A stretch of DNA of 64,000 nucleotides from NCBI RefSeq assembly GCF_004343505.1, contig NZ_SLXU01000006.1:85903-149902 (forward strand), read 5' to 3'. A model generated the notes under the pieces. That model was given only the letters and a program-made list of their open reading frames with translations. It ran no database searches and was not told where the DNA came from. The translations under genes were made by a program, and so were the position numbers. This DNA is from Rhodovulum bhavnagarense (GTDB lineage: Bacteria; Pseudomonadota; Alphaproteobacteria; Rhodobacterales; Rhodobacteraceae). Below are positions 9,025-17,812 of the stretch, in pieces; the first letter of the stretch is position 1; each line of letters opens with the position of its first letter.

Positions 9025-10560
9025 TCAGCCGGTGGCGCGCGAAACCGGCAGGGATGCGCGGGCCTCGGCGGTGACGGGACGGAACCCGACCAGGACCGCG
9101 CCCCCCGCGATTGGCGCGACCCGGCACCGCAGGCGCAGCCCGTCACGATGCACCATTTCGCCCGACCAGCTTTGGCGGCGGCGGATCTGACGGCCGAGGT
9201 CGGGGGCCTGGGCGCCGTTTTCGATCGGCAGGCATTGCGCCTGCCACAAGGCGGTGGCCCCTGCGATATCGCCCGGCCCCAGCAACAGCATCTGATCGTC
9301 GCCCCAGAGGTCGGAATAGGCTGCGTTGGACAGCGTCAACAGGCCCCCGGTCGAGAATACCGCAATCGCCTCGTCCAGACTGTCGATCACGGCCTGTCCG
9401 GTCTCAAGCTCGCTTCTGAACCGGCGGGTCAGGGACATCTCGGCGCTGATATCCTCGATCAGAAAGGCGACCGCACCATCGGGATGCGGCCGGCCGGTGA
9501 TGCGGTAAACCTGCCCCGAGGGCAATGTCCAGGTGTCGGAATAGACCCCGTCCGCCGCGTCGCGTTCCAGCCGCTCGATGGCCTCGCGCCAGGTACGGTA
9601 ATCCTTGGGTTCCGGCATCATGCGGTTTTCGCGCAGATGGTCCAGCAGGTTGCGCAGGCTGGGCCGGGCGATCAGGAATTCGGGGTCCAGGTTGAACAGC
9701 TCTGACATTGCCGGGTTGAACAGCACAAGTTCGCGCGCGCGGTTGAACACGGCCAGGCCAATCGGCAATTCGGCAAAGGTCTTGGTCAGCGTCTGCATGA
9801 AATTGCCAAGCGTGGTTTCAGCCCGCACCGCCGCATCGGCCGGCAGTGCGCAGTGAACCGCCGCGGCGCCGGACCCGGTCGAGATGCAGTCATACCAGTG
9901 CATGTCGCCCATACCGTCACGCAGCGCCGCCCGGATCGGCCCGACAGCCTGTGGAAACAGCGCGGGCAGGGGCCAGGACAGGGGCGTTTCGGCCTCTGTT
10001 TCATCGTGGATCAGGCCGATATAGGCGCGGTTTGCCCAAGTGATACCGTGTTCCGTGTCGCCCTGCCAGACCGGGATCGGTAGCGCGTCGGCCACCGTGC
10101 GATGCGAGGCCAGTTCCTCGGTCAGGGCGGAAAGATCGAGATCGCTTGCCGCGTGGGCACGGGTCGCCGTGCGCGGTATCTGAAGCGTGATCCGGGCCAC
10201 CCCGTTCAGCCATGTGGCGCCAAGTTGGGCGTGGCCGCCCGCCTCTGTCATGAAGGCGCTGCCATCCTGGGCCAAGCGTGCCATGCGCTGTGCAAAGCCG
10301 GGAAAGCGAGGCGCCAGAAGCGCGCATAGCCGCTGCCAGTCTGACAGGCCGACGGGCCCGTCGGCGATGAAACGCAACGCTTCCGGCGTGGCATCAAGTA
10401 GCGTTTCATCATCGAAAAGAAACACCATTTCCATTGCCGGGCGCGCGGTTGACAGCATGTGCCGCGCGCGTGGCAGGTATGGCAACAACAACAGCGCCGC
10501 AACCACAGAGCCTAAAGAGGTCGCTGCCAGAACCAGCGCAAATGCCCAATCCAGATCCAT
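9025..10560 (-). CDS. divL: DivL-like multi-PAS protein without a kinase domain
   Basis: A 511-aa protein starting at an ATG preceded by AGGATCGGG. One transmembrane segment lies near the N-terminus (about residues 8-30), followed by at least three PAS-like repeats. These are recognised by segments such as LPIPVWQGDTEHGITWANRAY, ELPIGLAVFNRARELVLFNP and SLDEAIAVFSTGGLLTLSNA. No H-box or ATPase motifs follow, so it cannot be a histidine kinase. In Rhodobacter capsulatus a PAS-domain DivL acts in the CckA-ChpT-CtrA phosphorelay, and I recall it mapping near the reg genes. That synteny, plus tandem CtrA boxes upstream, leads me to propose DivL. A generic PAS protein is the fallback. Confidence 0.6.
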   Translation of the reverse strand: MDLDWAFALVLAATSLGSVVAALLLLPYLPRARHMLSTARPAMEMVFLFDDETLLDATPEALRFIADGPVGLSDWQRLCALLAPRFPGFAQRMARLAQDGSAFMTEAGGHAQLGATWLNGVARITLQIPRTATRAHAASDLDLSALTEELASHRTVADALPIPVWQGDTEHGITWANRAYIGLIHDETEAETPLSWPLPALFPQAVGPIRAALRDGMGDMHWYDCISTGSGAAAVHCALPADAAVRAETTLGNFMQTLTKTFAELPIGLAVFNRARELVLFNPAMSELFNLDPEFLIARPSLRNLLDHLRENRMMPEPKDYRTWREAIERLERDAADGVYSDTWTLPSGQVYRITGRPHPDGAVAFLIEDISAEMSLTRRFRSELETGQAVIDSLDEAIAVFSTGGLLTLSNAAYSDLWGDDQMLLLGPGDIAGATALWQAQCLPIENGAQAPDLGRQIRRRQSWSGEMVHRDGLRLRCRVAPIAGGAVLVGFRPVTAEARASLPVSRATG

Positions 10561-10611
10561 CCCGATCCTATCCAAGGTCCTCTACCCCGGCTCGATCAGG
10601 ACGAGAAAAAG

Positions 10612-10652
10612 TTAACCTTGGGTTAATCAAGAGATAATTAAATCGCCTTTAA
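10612..10652 (-). promoter_or_regulatory. Tandem CtrA boxes upstream of the DivL-like gene
   Basis: Two perfect TTAA-N7-TTAA sites are seen, at 10612-10626 and 10638-10652, with an 11-bp gap. They lie 52-92 bp upstream of the DivL-like start codon. The second is followed by C, giving the full TTAA-N7-TTAAC consensus. Two exact copies within 41 bp are very unlikely by chance in DNA this GC-rich. The sites are also just past the 3' end of regB. Confidence 0.75.
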
Positions 10653-10677
10653 CGCGAGTGATTGCTTCCGGTCGTGT

Positions 10678-12075
10678 TCAGGCGTCGATCGGGACGTTCT
10701 CGCCCAATGCGGCAAGCTGGGATTCGGGGCTGACGCCGATCCTGGCGACTGGCCATTCGACCTCGACAACGGCGCCGCGCCGTTCATTCCGGGCAATGCC
10801 TGTCACCACGGGATCAGACCCGTTGGCAAAGCTCAGCCGTGCGCCCGACCGTTCCAGCAACGTCTTTGCGATGAAAAGGCCAAGGCCCATCCCTTCGTAT
10901 TCGGGCCGCTCTTTCTGCGGTACTTCCGGGCCGCGCCGTTTGCGCACGAAAGGATCGCCGATCCGGCCCAAAAGGTGCGGCGGATAGCCCGGCCCGTCAT
11001 CCATGATGCGGATCGTGATGTCATGGCCCGACCATTGTGCCACCACCCAGACCCGCGTTTCGGCAAAATCCACCGCGTTCTGGATCAGGTTGCGCAGCCC
11101 GTGGATGATCTCGGGGCGACGGTGGATGACGGGCATCCGGCTGCTGCCGCCATGGATCGGCTCGGCGGTAAAGACCACTTCCTTGCCGCGGTTGCGATGG
11201 GGCTCGGCGGCCTCGTTTACTACCGCCTCTAGTGGCGCGGTGCGCATATGCAGGTCATCCTTGCCCGCCCGGCCCATCGACCGCAGGATATCGCGGCACC
11301 GGTCGGCCTGGTCGCGAATGAGTTCGACATCGTCGCGCTGGTCCGGCCGGTCCGACAGATCGTCCAGCAATTCGGAACTGACCAGCTTGATCGTGGCCAG
11401 CGGCGTGCCCAGCTCATGCGCGTAGGCGGCCACAACGCCACCCAGGTCGGTCAGCTTCTGTTCACGTGCCAGTGCCATTTGCGTGGCCAACAGGGCCTCG
11501 GACATCTTGTTCATCTCTGACGTCACGCGGCCGGCATAGAGGCTCAGAAACGAGATTCCGATCACCATCGCGACCCAGAACCCGAACAGGAAAATGTCGG
11601 GCAAGGCCAGGATCGTGCCATCCGCGCGCACGAGTGGAAGGTGATAAAACGCTACGATGGTGACAAGGACATAGGCCACATGCGCGAGAAACAGGGTCGA
11701 TCTTGGCCCAAGTGCGGTGGCCGATATCGTGACCGGCGTCAGGATCAAAAGTGCAAAGGGATTGTTCAAACCACCCGTCAGGAACAACAGTGCCGCAAGC
11801 TGGACCACGTCGAACAACAGTGTCAGCATTGTTTCTGTTTCGGAAAGACGACGGTTTTCGGGATAGATCGCCGCGGCAATCACATTGGCCAGAACCGCGG
11901 TTGCCACGACCAGCAGACACAGGCCCAGCTCTAGCCTGATGTGGAAATAGAACTCGGCTACCGCGATGGCGACCAGTTGCCCTGCCACGGCGGCCCAGCG
12001 TAACAGCGTCAGCGTTTGCAGCCTGATCCAGTGGCTGCGCTCTGTCGGCGTGGGAAGGCCGGCGGTTTCGGGCAT
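10678..12075 (-). CDS. regB: Redox-sensing histidine kinase RegB/PrrB
   Basis: Membrane sensor kinase of 465 aa with six predicted transmembrane segments. The RegB signature heptapeptide GGLNNPF (residues 101-107), linked to ubiquinone sensing, is intact. The H-box AYAHELGTPLATIKL places the phosphorylated His at about 220, and the redox-active Cys in DRCRDIL is at about 260. An ATPase domain follows with N-, G1- and G2-type motifs. I start at the ATG at 12075 rather than the TTG six codons earlier. It is divergent from senC-regA, the classic arrangement for global control of respiration, carbon and nitrogen fixation. Confidence 0.95.
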   Translation of the reverse strand: MPETAGLPTPTERSHWIRLQTLTLLRWAAVAGQLVAIAVAEFYFHIRLELGLCLLVVATAVLANVIAAAIYPENRRLSETETMLTLLFDVVQLAALLFLTGGLNNPFALLILTPVTISATALGPRSTLFLAHVAYVLVTIVAFYHLPLVRADGTILALPDIFLFGFWVAMVIGISFLSLYAGRVTSEMNKMSEALLATQMALAREQKLTDLGGVVAAYAHELGTPLATIKLVSSELLDDLSDRPDQRDDVELIRDQADRCRDILRSMGRAGKDDLHMRTAPLEAVVNEAAEPHRNRGKEVVFTAEPIHGGSSRMPVIHRRPEIIHGLRNLIQNAVDFAETRVWVVAQWSGHDITIRIMDDGPGYPPHLLGRIGDPFVRKRRGPEVPQKERPEYEGMGLGLFIAKTLLERSGARLSFANGSDPVVTGIARNERRGAVVEVEWPVARIGVSPESQLAALGENVPIDA

Positions 12076-12160
12076 GGTCACACCTGTTGGCAAGGTTTAC
12101 CCTTGTTAATGCGCGCCGTTCGACCGATCAATGCAAGAGGACCAACCTGCGAGAGGTTCC

Positions 12161-12787
12161 ATGACGCGCGGCCTGATGACCGCCCTTGGCCTGGGGGTCG
12201 CCGTGGCGGCCCTGGCGGGGCTTTATCTTTCGGGTGTTCTTTCCCCCGGCAGGGAAGATCGTTTTGCCCGGTGCCGTACCGACCAGTCCGCGATTGGCGG
12301 GGGGCAGATTGGCGGTCCCTTCTCTCTGGTCAGCGAGACCGGCGAGGCGGTCACCGATGCCGATATCATTATCGGGCCGACGCTGATCTATTTCGGCTAT
12401 ACCTTTTGCCCCGACGTCTGCCCGCTGGACAATACCCGCAACGCACAGGCGATCTACCTGCTGGACGAACGCGGTTATGACGTGACGCCGGTCTTTATCT
12501 CTATCGATCCGGCACGCGACACACCCGAACTTCTGGCCCGGTTCACCGAATACATGCATCCGCGCATGATCGGGTTGACCGGCACGCCAGAGCAGGTGGC
12601 CGCGGCCAGCCGTGCCTATCGCACCTTTTTCAAGGTTCAGGACCCCGACGAGGAATATTACCTCATCGATCATTCGACGCTCAGCTATCTCGTGGTGCCC
12701 GGCCTGGGTTTCGTCGAGTATTTCAAGCGCGACATGACGCCCGAAGAGATGGCCGAGCGAATTGCATGTTTTGTCGATTCGCTATGA
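12161..12787 (+). CDS. senC: SCO1/SenC copper chaperone
   Basis: A 208-aa SCO/SenC family protein with an N-terminal membrane anchor (residues 5-25). It has the copper-binding motif CPDVC and the distal His in DHSTLSYLV. It delivers copper to the CuA/CuB site of cytochrome oxidase on the periplasmic side. The ATG at 12161 has a GAGAGG upstream, so it is preferred over the frame start ten codons earlier. It is the first gene of the senC-regA unit, also called prrC. Its oxidase link explains its place beside RegBA. Confidence 0.93.
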   Translation: MTRGLMTALGLGVAVAALAGLYLSGVLSPGREDRFARCRTDQSAIGGGQIGGPFSLVSETGEAVTDADIIIGPTLIYFGYTFCPDVCPLDNTRNAQAIYLLDERGYDVTPVFISIDPARDTPELLARFTEYMHPRMIGLTGTPEQVAAASRAYRTFFKVQDPDEEYYLIDHSTLSYLVVPGLGFVEYFKRDMTPEEMAERIACFVDSL

Positions 12788-12856
12788 GGTAAATTGACCC
12801 GCTGCGCGTAACGTCCTAGAAAACCGGGAACAACAGAACAAAGCTGGAGGGTGCCC

Positions 12857-13411
12857 ATGGCCGACCGCGAACTGAAAGAGATCGGGGAAGACCCGTCTCT
12901 GTTGATCGTGGACGATGACGAGCCATTCCTGCGCCGGCTTGCCCGCGCGATGGAAAAGCGCGGCTTTCAGCCCGAAATGGCCGAAACCGTCGCTGCCGGA
13001 AAGGCCATCGTGACCGCCCGCCCCCCGGCCTATGCGGTAGTCGATCTGCGGCTTGAGGATGGCAACGGCCTGGACGTTGTCGAGGTGCTGCGCGAAAAGC
13101 GGCCCGATGCCAAGATCGTTGTTTTGACCGGCTATGGCGCGATTGCCACGGCGGTTGCGGCGGTAAAGGTAGGCGCCACGGATTACCTGTCGAAACCCGC
13201 CGATGCGAATGACGTGATGGCCGCGCTCTTGGCCGATGGCGAGGCTTTGCCGCCGCCGCCGGAAAACCCGATGTCGGCCGATCGCGTGCGCTGGGAACAT
13301 ATCCAGCGCGTCTATGAACAGTGCGACCGCAACGTGTCAGAAACCGCGCGCCGGCTGAACATGCACCGCCGCACCCTGCAGCGGATTCTGGCCAAACGCA
13401 GTCCGCGGTGA
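12857..13411 (+). CDS. regA: Response regulator RegA/PrrA
   Basis: A 184-aa response regulator, the typical length for RegA. The receiver has the acidic triad (DDDE at 19-22), phospho-acceptor D63 in VVDLRLEDGNGLDV, and the conserved T and K. A proline-containing linker leads to a Fis-type helix-turn-helix ending NVSETARRLNMHRRTLQRIL. The start ATG at 12857 has GGAGG six bases upstream. It is phosphorylated by RegB and controls energy-generating and energy-using pathways. The stop overlaps the next small gene. Confidence 0.96.
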   Translation: MADRELKEIGEDPSLLIVDDDEPFLRRLARAMEKRGFQPEMAETVAAGKAIVTARPPAYAVVDLRLEDGNGLDVVEVLREKRPDAKIVVLTGYGAIATAVAAVKVGATDYLSKPADANDVMAALLADGEALPPPPENPMSADRVRWEHIQRVYEQCDRNVSETARRLNMHRRTLQRILAKRSPR

Positions 13412-13740
13412 GGCGGGGGGCCGCCTTGCTGGCCCTTGTCGGTCTGGCGGCCTGCGCCCCGGTACCGCCTGACCGGACCGGCGTTGCCTTTCGTCCCGAT
13501 GCCGGTGGCCTCGCGGTGCCCGAAACCGGGCGGCGTGTCGATTTCGGGCGGGCCCCGGCGGGCGTCGTCGCGCCCTTGACCCGCGAGCTGGGCCCCTTTG
13601 ACCCCCTTCCGCTTGCGACCTGCCCTGACGCGATCACGCAGCGCCTGCGCTGGGGCGATCTGGAACTGACCTTCACGCAAGAACGGTTTGTCGGCTGGCG
13701 GCAGGGCGCCGAGCGGGCCGGGCAGGTCTGCGGCGGCTAA
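13408..13740 (+). CDS. Small putative lipoprotein, unknown function
   Basis: A 110-aa protein that I cannot assign to a family. The likely start is the GTG at 13408, which overlaps the regA stop (GTGA) and gives an N-terminal signal ending LVGLAAC, a good lipobox. The mature part is short and rich in Pro, Gly and Arg, with two further cysteines (ATC and QVC near the C-terminus) that could pair in the periplasm. Coupling to regA suggests co-transcription. The C-terminal end overlaps the convergent HD gene by 4 nt. Confidence 0.7.
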   Translation: MRRGAALLALVGLAACAPVPPDRTGVAFRPDAGGLAVPETGRRVDFGRAPAGVVAPLTRELGPFDPLPLATCPDAITQRLRWGDLELTFTQERFVGWRQGAERAGQVCGG

Positions 13741-14327
13741 AGCTGCGCCAGCAGAGCGGCATGGCGCGCGGTGTAGGCGGCGCGCACCTCGACCGGCGGC
13801 CGCAAGTGGAGGGCCAGCCCCTCGATCAGCTCGGGTTTCGGTTTGCCGAAAAAGCGGTTGGCCTCGGCCACGTCGAACCCCGCGATCTGCGTGGCCTCCA
13901 ACCAGGCCGACAGCTTGTCGGCGCGCTTGATCTTCTGTTTTACGGTGGCGGGCACCTTGGCGGGCAGGCCGAACCGGATATGGATCGCCGCCGACAGCCG
14001 GTCGTCGAGCCGTTCGTATTCCGGGCCCACCGCCGCCTTGACCGGGGAAATCATGTCGCCAATCACGTATTCCGGCGCATCGTGCAACAACGCGGCCAGC
14101 CGCCATTTCACCGGTGCAAGTGGGTCGATCCGGGCATATATTTCCTCGACAAGCAGGGAATGCTCTGCCACCGAATAGGCGTAATCTCCCCGCGTCTGCC
14201 CGTTCCAGCGCGCGACAAAGGCCAGCCCGTGGGCGATATCCTCGATCTCGATATCCACCGGGGTCGGGTCGAGCAGGTCCAGCCGTCGTCCCGAAAGCAT
14301 CCGTTGCCATGCGCGCGGTTGTTTCAT
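13737..14327 (-). CDS. HD-domain hydrolase (YfbR-like nucleotidase family)
   Basis: A 196-aa HD-superfamily protein. The metal-binding residues are visible as the His in SVAEHSLLV, then [12 protein letters not shown] (the HD pair) and the distal Asp in [12 protein letters not shown]. This set matches YfbR-type 5'-deoxynucleotidases, although the substrate cannot be read from sequence. The open frame extends far upstream, but the real start is the ATG at 14327. Everything before that is antisense to ahcY. Confidence 0.85.
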   Translation of the reverse strand: MKQPRAWQRMLSGRRLDLLDPTPVDIEIEDIAHGLAFVARWNGQTRGDYAYSVAEHSLLVEEIYARIDPLAPVKWRLAALLHDAPEYVIGDMISPVKAAVGPEYERLDDRLSAAIHIRFGLPAKVPATVKQKIKRADKLSAWLEATQIAGFDVAEANRFFGKPKPELIEGLALHLRPPVEVRAAYTARHAALLAQL

Positions 14328-14435
14328 TCCAAGCCCCCCTCGCCCGCCGCTTGCCACGGGACGCGCGCATTGTCGAGCCGCCGCCTTGGTGCTAAGTCCA
14401 CCACCAACCGCACAAACACGCAGGAGAGCGGCGCC

Positions 14436-15830
14436 ATGGCGCAGGACTATATCGTAAAGGACATTTCGCTTGCAGGCTTCGGCCGCAAGGAACTGGATAT
14501 CGCCGAAACCGAGATGCCGGGCCTGATGGCGCTGCGGGCCGAATATGGCGACGCTCAGCCCCTGAAAGGCGCGCGTATCGCCGGCAGCCTGCACATGACC
14601 ATCCAGACCGCCGTGCTGATCGAGACCCTGACCGCGCTGGGCGCCGATGTGCGCTGGGCCTCGTGCAACATCTTCTCCACCCAGGACCACGCGGCCGCCG
14701 CGATCGCCGAGGCCGGCGTGCCGGTCTTCGCCATCAAGGGCGAAACGCTGGAGGAATACTGGGACTATGCCGACCGGATCTTCCAGTTCCCCGAGGGCGG
14801 CGCGAACATGATCCTCGACGATGGCGGCGACGCGACTCTTTACATCCTGCTGGGCGCGCGCGTCGAAAACGGCGAGGACGATCTGATCGCCGTGCCCACC
14901 TCGGAAGAGGAAGAGGCGCTGTTCGCCCAGATCCGCAAGCGCATGGCCGAGTCCCCGGGCTGGTTCACCAAGCAGCGCGACATGATCAAGGGTGTCAGCG
15001 AGGAAACCACCACCGGCGTGCATCGCCTGTACGAGCTGATGAACAAGGGCCTGCTGCCCTTCCCGGCGATCAACGTGAACGACAGCGTCACCAAGTCGAA
15101 ATTCGACAACAAGTACGGCTGCAAGGAAAGCCTCGTCGACGGCATCCGTCGCGCCACCGACACCATGATGGCCGGCAAGGTCGCCGTGGTCTGCGGCTAT
15201 GGCGATGTGGGCAAGGGATCGGCCGCGTCGCTGCGCGGTGCCGGCGCCCGCGTGAAGGTGACCGAGGCCGATCCGATCTGCGCGTTGCAGGCCGCGATGG
15301 ACGGGTTCGAGGTCGTTCTGCTGGAGGACGTGATCGGCAGCGCCGACATCTTCATCACCACCACCGGCAACAAGGACGTGATCCGCATCGAGCATATGCG
15401 CGAGATGAAGGACATGGCGATCGTCGGCAATATCGGCCATTTCGACAATGAAATTCAGGTCGCCGCGCTCAAGAACCACAAGTGGACCAACATCAAGGAC
15501 CAGGTGGACATGATCGAGATGCCCTCGGGCGCGCGGATCATCCTGCTGTCCGAGGGGCGCCTGCTGAACCTCGGCAACGCCACCGGCCACCCGTCCTTCG
15601 TGATGTCGGCCTCATTTACCAACCAGGTGCTGGCCCAGATCGAGCTGTTCACCAAGGGCGAGCAGTACGAAAACAAGGTCTACATCCTGCCCAAGCACCT
15701 GGATGAAAAAGTTGCCCGCCTGCACCTGGACAAGATCGGCGTGAAACTGACCCAACTGACCCCGGAACAGGCCGCCTATATCGGCGTGACGCCCGAGGGG
15801 CCGTTCAAGCCGGAACATTACCGTTACTGA
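14436..15830 (+). CDS. ahcY: Adenosylhomocysteinase
   Basis: A 464-aa NAD-dependent S-adenosylhomocysteine hydrolase of the activated methyl cycle, yielding adenosine and homocysteine. Visible motifs are [31 protein letters not shown] with the catalytic Lys/Asp, the Rossmann [10 protein letters not shown] and the C-terminal signature KPEHYRY. The ATG at 14436 follows AGGAGA. The frame stays open upstream, but that part is antisense to the HD gene. No SAH riboswitch is evident in the leader. A strong terminator follows. Confidence 0.98.
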   Translation: MAQDYIVKDISLAGFGRKELDIAETEMPGLMALRAEYGDAQPLKGARIAGSLHMTIQTAVLIETLTALGADVRWASCNIFSTQDHAAAAIAEAGVPVFAIKGETLEEYWDYADRIFQFPEGGANMILDDGGDATLYILLGARVENGEDDLIAVPTSEEEEALFAQIRKRMAESPGWFTKQRDMIKGVSEETTTGVHRLYELMNKGLLPFPAINVNDSVTKSKFDNKYGCKESLVDGIRRATDTMMAGKVAVVCGYGDVGKGSAASLRGAGARVKVTEADPICALQAAMDGFEVVLLEDVIGSADIFITTTGNKDVIRIEHMREMKDMAIVGNIGHFDNEIQVAALKNHKWTNIKDQVDMIEMPSGARIILLSEGRLLNLGNATGHPSFVMSASFTNQVLAQIELFTKGEQYENKVYILPKHLDEKVARLHLDKIGVKLTQLTPEQAAYIGVTPEGPFKPEHYRY

Positions 15831-15852
15831 AACGCGGCTCTGTTAACCGCCG

Positions 15853-15883
15853 CCGCCGCCCGGCCTATCCGGGCGGCGGTTTG
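15853..15883 (+). terminator. Terminator between ahcY and trpB
   Basis: An 11-bp GC-rich stem (15853-15863 paired with 15869-15879) with a 5-nt loop, followed by TTT on the plus strand. It sits between the convergent ahcY and trpB stops and probably serves ahcY. Confidence 0.8.
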
Positions 15884-15893
15884 CGTTCCGGGG

Positions 15894-17099
15894 TTACAAC
15901 CCCTCGCCCATCCCGAAGGTGTCGACCACATAGTCGATATCCTTGTCGCCCCGGCCGGACAGGTTGATCAGGATCGACTTGCCCGGATGGTTCGCCGCCT
16001 CGCGCATGGCAAAGGCGACGGCATGGGCGGATTCCAGCGCGGGAATGATCCCCTCGTGCCGCGACAGGGCGTAGAATGCCTTCAACGCCTCCTTGTCGTC
16101 GGCGGCGGTGTAGGTGACGCGCCCGGTCTTGTGCAGATGGGCGTGTTCCGGGCCGACGCCGGGGTAATCCAGCCCCGAGGCCACGGTATGCACCGGCGCC
16201 GGTTCGCCGTTCTCATCGGTCAGCACCAGCGTGCGGAAGCCGTGGATATCGCCGTCATGGCCATAGGTGATCGTCGCCGCGTGATCGCCCAGGTTGGACG
16301 ACGTGCCGTGCGGTTCCACGCCGTACAGCGCCACGTCATCGTCGATGAATCCCGAAAACAGCCCCAGCGCGTTCGATCCGCCGCCGACGCAGGCGGCGAC
16401 CATGTCGGGCAGTTCCCCGGTCATTTCCAGGAACTGCTCGCGCGCCTCGACGCCCACGACATGCTGAAAGTTGCGCACCATCATCGGGAAGGGGTGCGGC
16501 CCCACCACGGACCCGATGGCAAACAGCGCCGTGTCGGCCTGTTCCAGATAGCTGCCGAAACAGCTATCCACCGCCTCTTTCAGCGACCGCCCGCCGAAGG
16601 AGACCGGCACGACCTGCGCCCCCAGAAGTTTCATCCGGGTGACGTTCGGCGCCTCCTTGGCGATGTCGATCTCGCCCATGTGGATTTCGCACTCCATGCC
16701 GAAATAGGCCGCCGCCGTGGCCAGCGCCACGCCGTGCTGGCCCGCGCCGGTTTCGGCCATCAGCTTGGTCTTGCCCATGTATTTGGCCAGCAGCGCCTCG
16801 GCCATGCAGTGGTTCAGCTTGTGCGCGCCGGTGTGGTTCAGATCCTCGCGCTTGGCATAGATCTGCGCGCCGCCGCACATGGCGGACAGGTTCTTGAAAT
16901 GCGACACCGGCGTCGGGCGGCCCTGGAAATGCTTGCGGATATAGCGCAGCTCTCGGATGAATTCGGCCGATTTGGAAATCGTTTCATAGGCCTCGCGGAT
17001 CGCCTTGAAGTGGGGCTCCAGCGGCGGCGGCAGCATCGCGCCCCCGTAGTCCCCGAAATAGCCGTCCTTGTCGGGCATGGACTTGAGATAGGCCGTCAT
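15894..17099 (-). CDS. trpB: Tryptophan synthase beta chain, stand-alone and divergent copy
   Basis: A 401-aa PLP enzyme that condenses indole with serine. PLP Lys94 lies in HTGAHKLNH. The catalytic Glu is in [10 protein letters not shown], and the phosphate loop GGGSNA, the [13 protein letters not shown] loop and NLSGRGDKD are intact, so activity is expected. I chose the ATG at 17099, which has AGGAAAGGG upstream, over one nine codons earlier. Some usually constant positions differ (KLNHCMAEA instead of Kx[16 protein letters not shown]), and neither trpA nor trpF is adjacent. It may be a paralogue beside a canonical trp operon elsewhere. Confidence 0.88.
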   Translation of the reverse strand: MTAYLKSMPDKDGYFGDYGGAMLPPPLEPHFKAIREAYETISKSAEFIRELRYIRKHFQGRPTPVSHFKNLSAMCGGAQIYAKREDLNHTGAHKLNHCMAEALLAKYMGKTKLMAETGAGQHGVALATAAAYFGMECEIHMGEIDIAKEAPNVTRMKLLGAQVVPVSFGGRSLKEAVDSCFGSYLEQADTALFAIGSVVGPHPFPMMVRNFQHVVGVEAREQFLEMTGELPDMVAACVGGGSNALGLFSGFIDDDVALYGVEPHGTSSNLGDHAATITYGHDGDIHGFRTLVLTDENGEPAPVHTVASGLDYPGVGPEHAHLHKTGRVTYTAADDKEALKAFYALSRHEGIIPALESAHAVAFAMREAANHPGKSILINLSGRGDKDIDYVVDTFGMGEGL

Positions 17100-17265
17100 G
17101 GTGTCCCTTTCCTGCTGATCGGTCATGCGGGATTTGAGGGTTTTCCGTGCCGCGGCTCAAGACGCGAAAGCGACACAGGCCGGGTGGTTTTCCCTTTGTG
17201 GTTAAACGTATTGCCCCTAAAGTCTTGTCATTGCGAATGGCTCTGGTTCGAGTGAGGGAGAGAGA

Positions 17266-17607
17266 ATGGGCAAGCAGGACGACCTGATCGAGAAATACGC
17301 GCATGATCTGCGTGAAAAATGCGGGATAGAGCCCGATATGGACCTTTTGCGCAAGGTCACCATCGGATGTGGCCCGGCGATCTATGACCCCGATGCCGAA
17401 ACCGTCGCCGCAACCCAGCCTGCGGAATTGGAAACGGTCAAACAGAACTTCCTGATCAGGAAGCTGGGCCTCGCCGACGGCCCCGAATTGATGGAGGCGA
17501 TCGACGCGGTGATCGAGATCTACGGTCGGTCCGAGAGGAACAAGTACCGTGCCGTGGTCTATTACATGCTGACCAAGCATTTCGGCAAAGAGCACATCTA
17601 CGGCTGA
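17266..17607 (+). CDS. DUF2853 family protein
   Basis: A 113-aa soluble protein resembling the DUF2853 family by its C-terminal pattern (RKLGL, then RNKYRAVVYYMLTKHFGK). The function is unknown. The ATG at 17266 follows a GGAGAGAGA ribosome-binding site. It is divergent from trpB, with a 166-bp shared upstream region. It has no signal peptide and no catalytic motif that I recognise. Confidence 0.72.
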   Translation: MGKQDDLIEKYAHDLREKCGIEPDMDLLRKVTIGCGPAIYDPDAETVAATQPAELETVKQNFLIRKLGLADGPELMEAIDAVIEIYGRSERNKYRAVVYYMLTKHFGKEHIYG

Positions 17608-17650
17608 TATAGGTGCACGGCATTTGAACCGAATGCGCCGCACTTGGGTT

Positions 17651-17789
17651 TTGCCCCGGCGTCAAGGCCCCGCTAGTCTAGAGCATGCCGCCGATATGGC
17701 CGACCCCCATGGACCTGGTTTCACGTGCGGTGCGCAGGGTGCGCGTGGGAGGATGGGGGGCTCGGATCGTCAGGGCCCCCCATCTTTTT
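17651..17789 (+). ncRNA. Candidate small RNA unit (orphan promoter plus strong terminator)
   Basis: In the gap between the DUF2853 gene and the EVE gene there is a sigma70-like promoter, TTGCCC (17651-17656), a 17-bp spacer and TAGTCT (17674-17679). About 70 bp further on is a perfect 10-bp stem terminator with TTTTT. A transcript of roughly 104 nt from about 17686 is predicted. No plausible coding frame fills it. The terminator might instead simply end the DUF2853 transcript. Confidence 0.35.
17752..17789 (+). terminator. Perfect Rho-independent terminator
   Basis: A 10-bp perfect stem (17752-17761 with 17775-17784), a 13-nt loop, then TTTTT on the plus strand. It ends either the DUF2853 transcript or the proposed small RNA, and lies 24 bp before the convergent EVE gene stop. 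Confidence 0.88.
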
Positions 17790-17812
17790 CCGATCCGGCC
17801 GGGCGCCGCGGG

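Noticed and set aside
13761..14435. Long in-frame extension upstream of ahcY on the plus strand.
   Set aside because: It is antisense to the HD-domain gene. The ahcY start at 14436 has its own ribosome-binding site and gives the normal length.
14328..14435. Possible SAH riboswitch in front of ahcY.
   Set aside because: The leader is about 108 nt, and I could not recognise the conserved SAH-riboswitch core or a paired structure.
14328..15590. 420-codon minus-strand extension before the HD gene.
   Set aside because: It is the mirror of the ahcY coding strand (rich in His, Gly, Asp). HD proteins of this type start at the ATG at 14327.
17752..17789. Resemblance of the hairpin ends to SRP RNA ends (GGGGGCTC and CAGGGCCCCC).
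   Set aside because: The loop is 13 nt, and the conserved SRP domain IV sequence is absent, so it is only a terminator.
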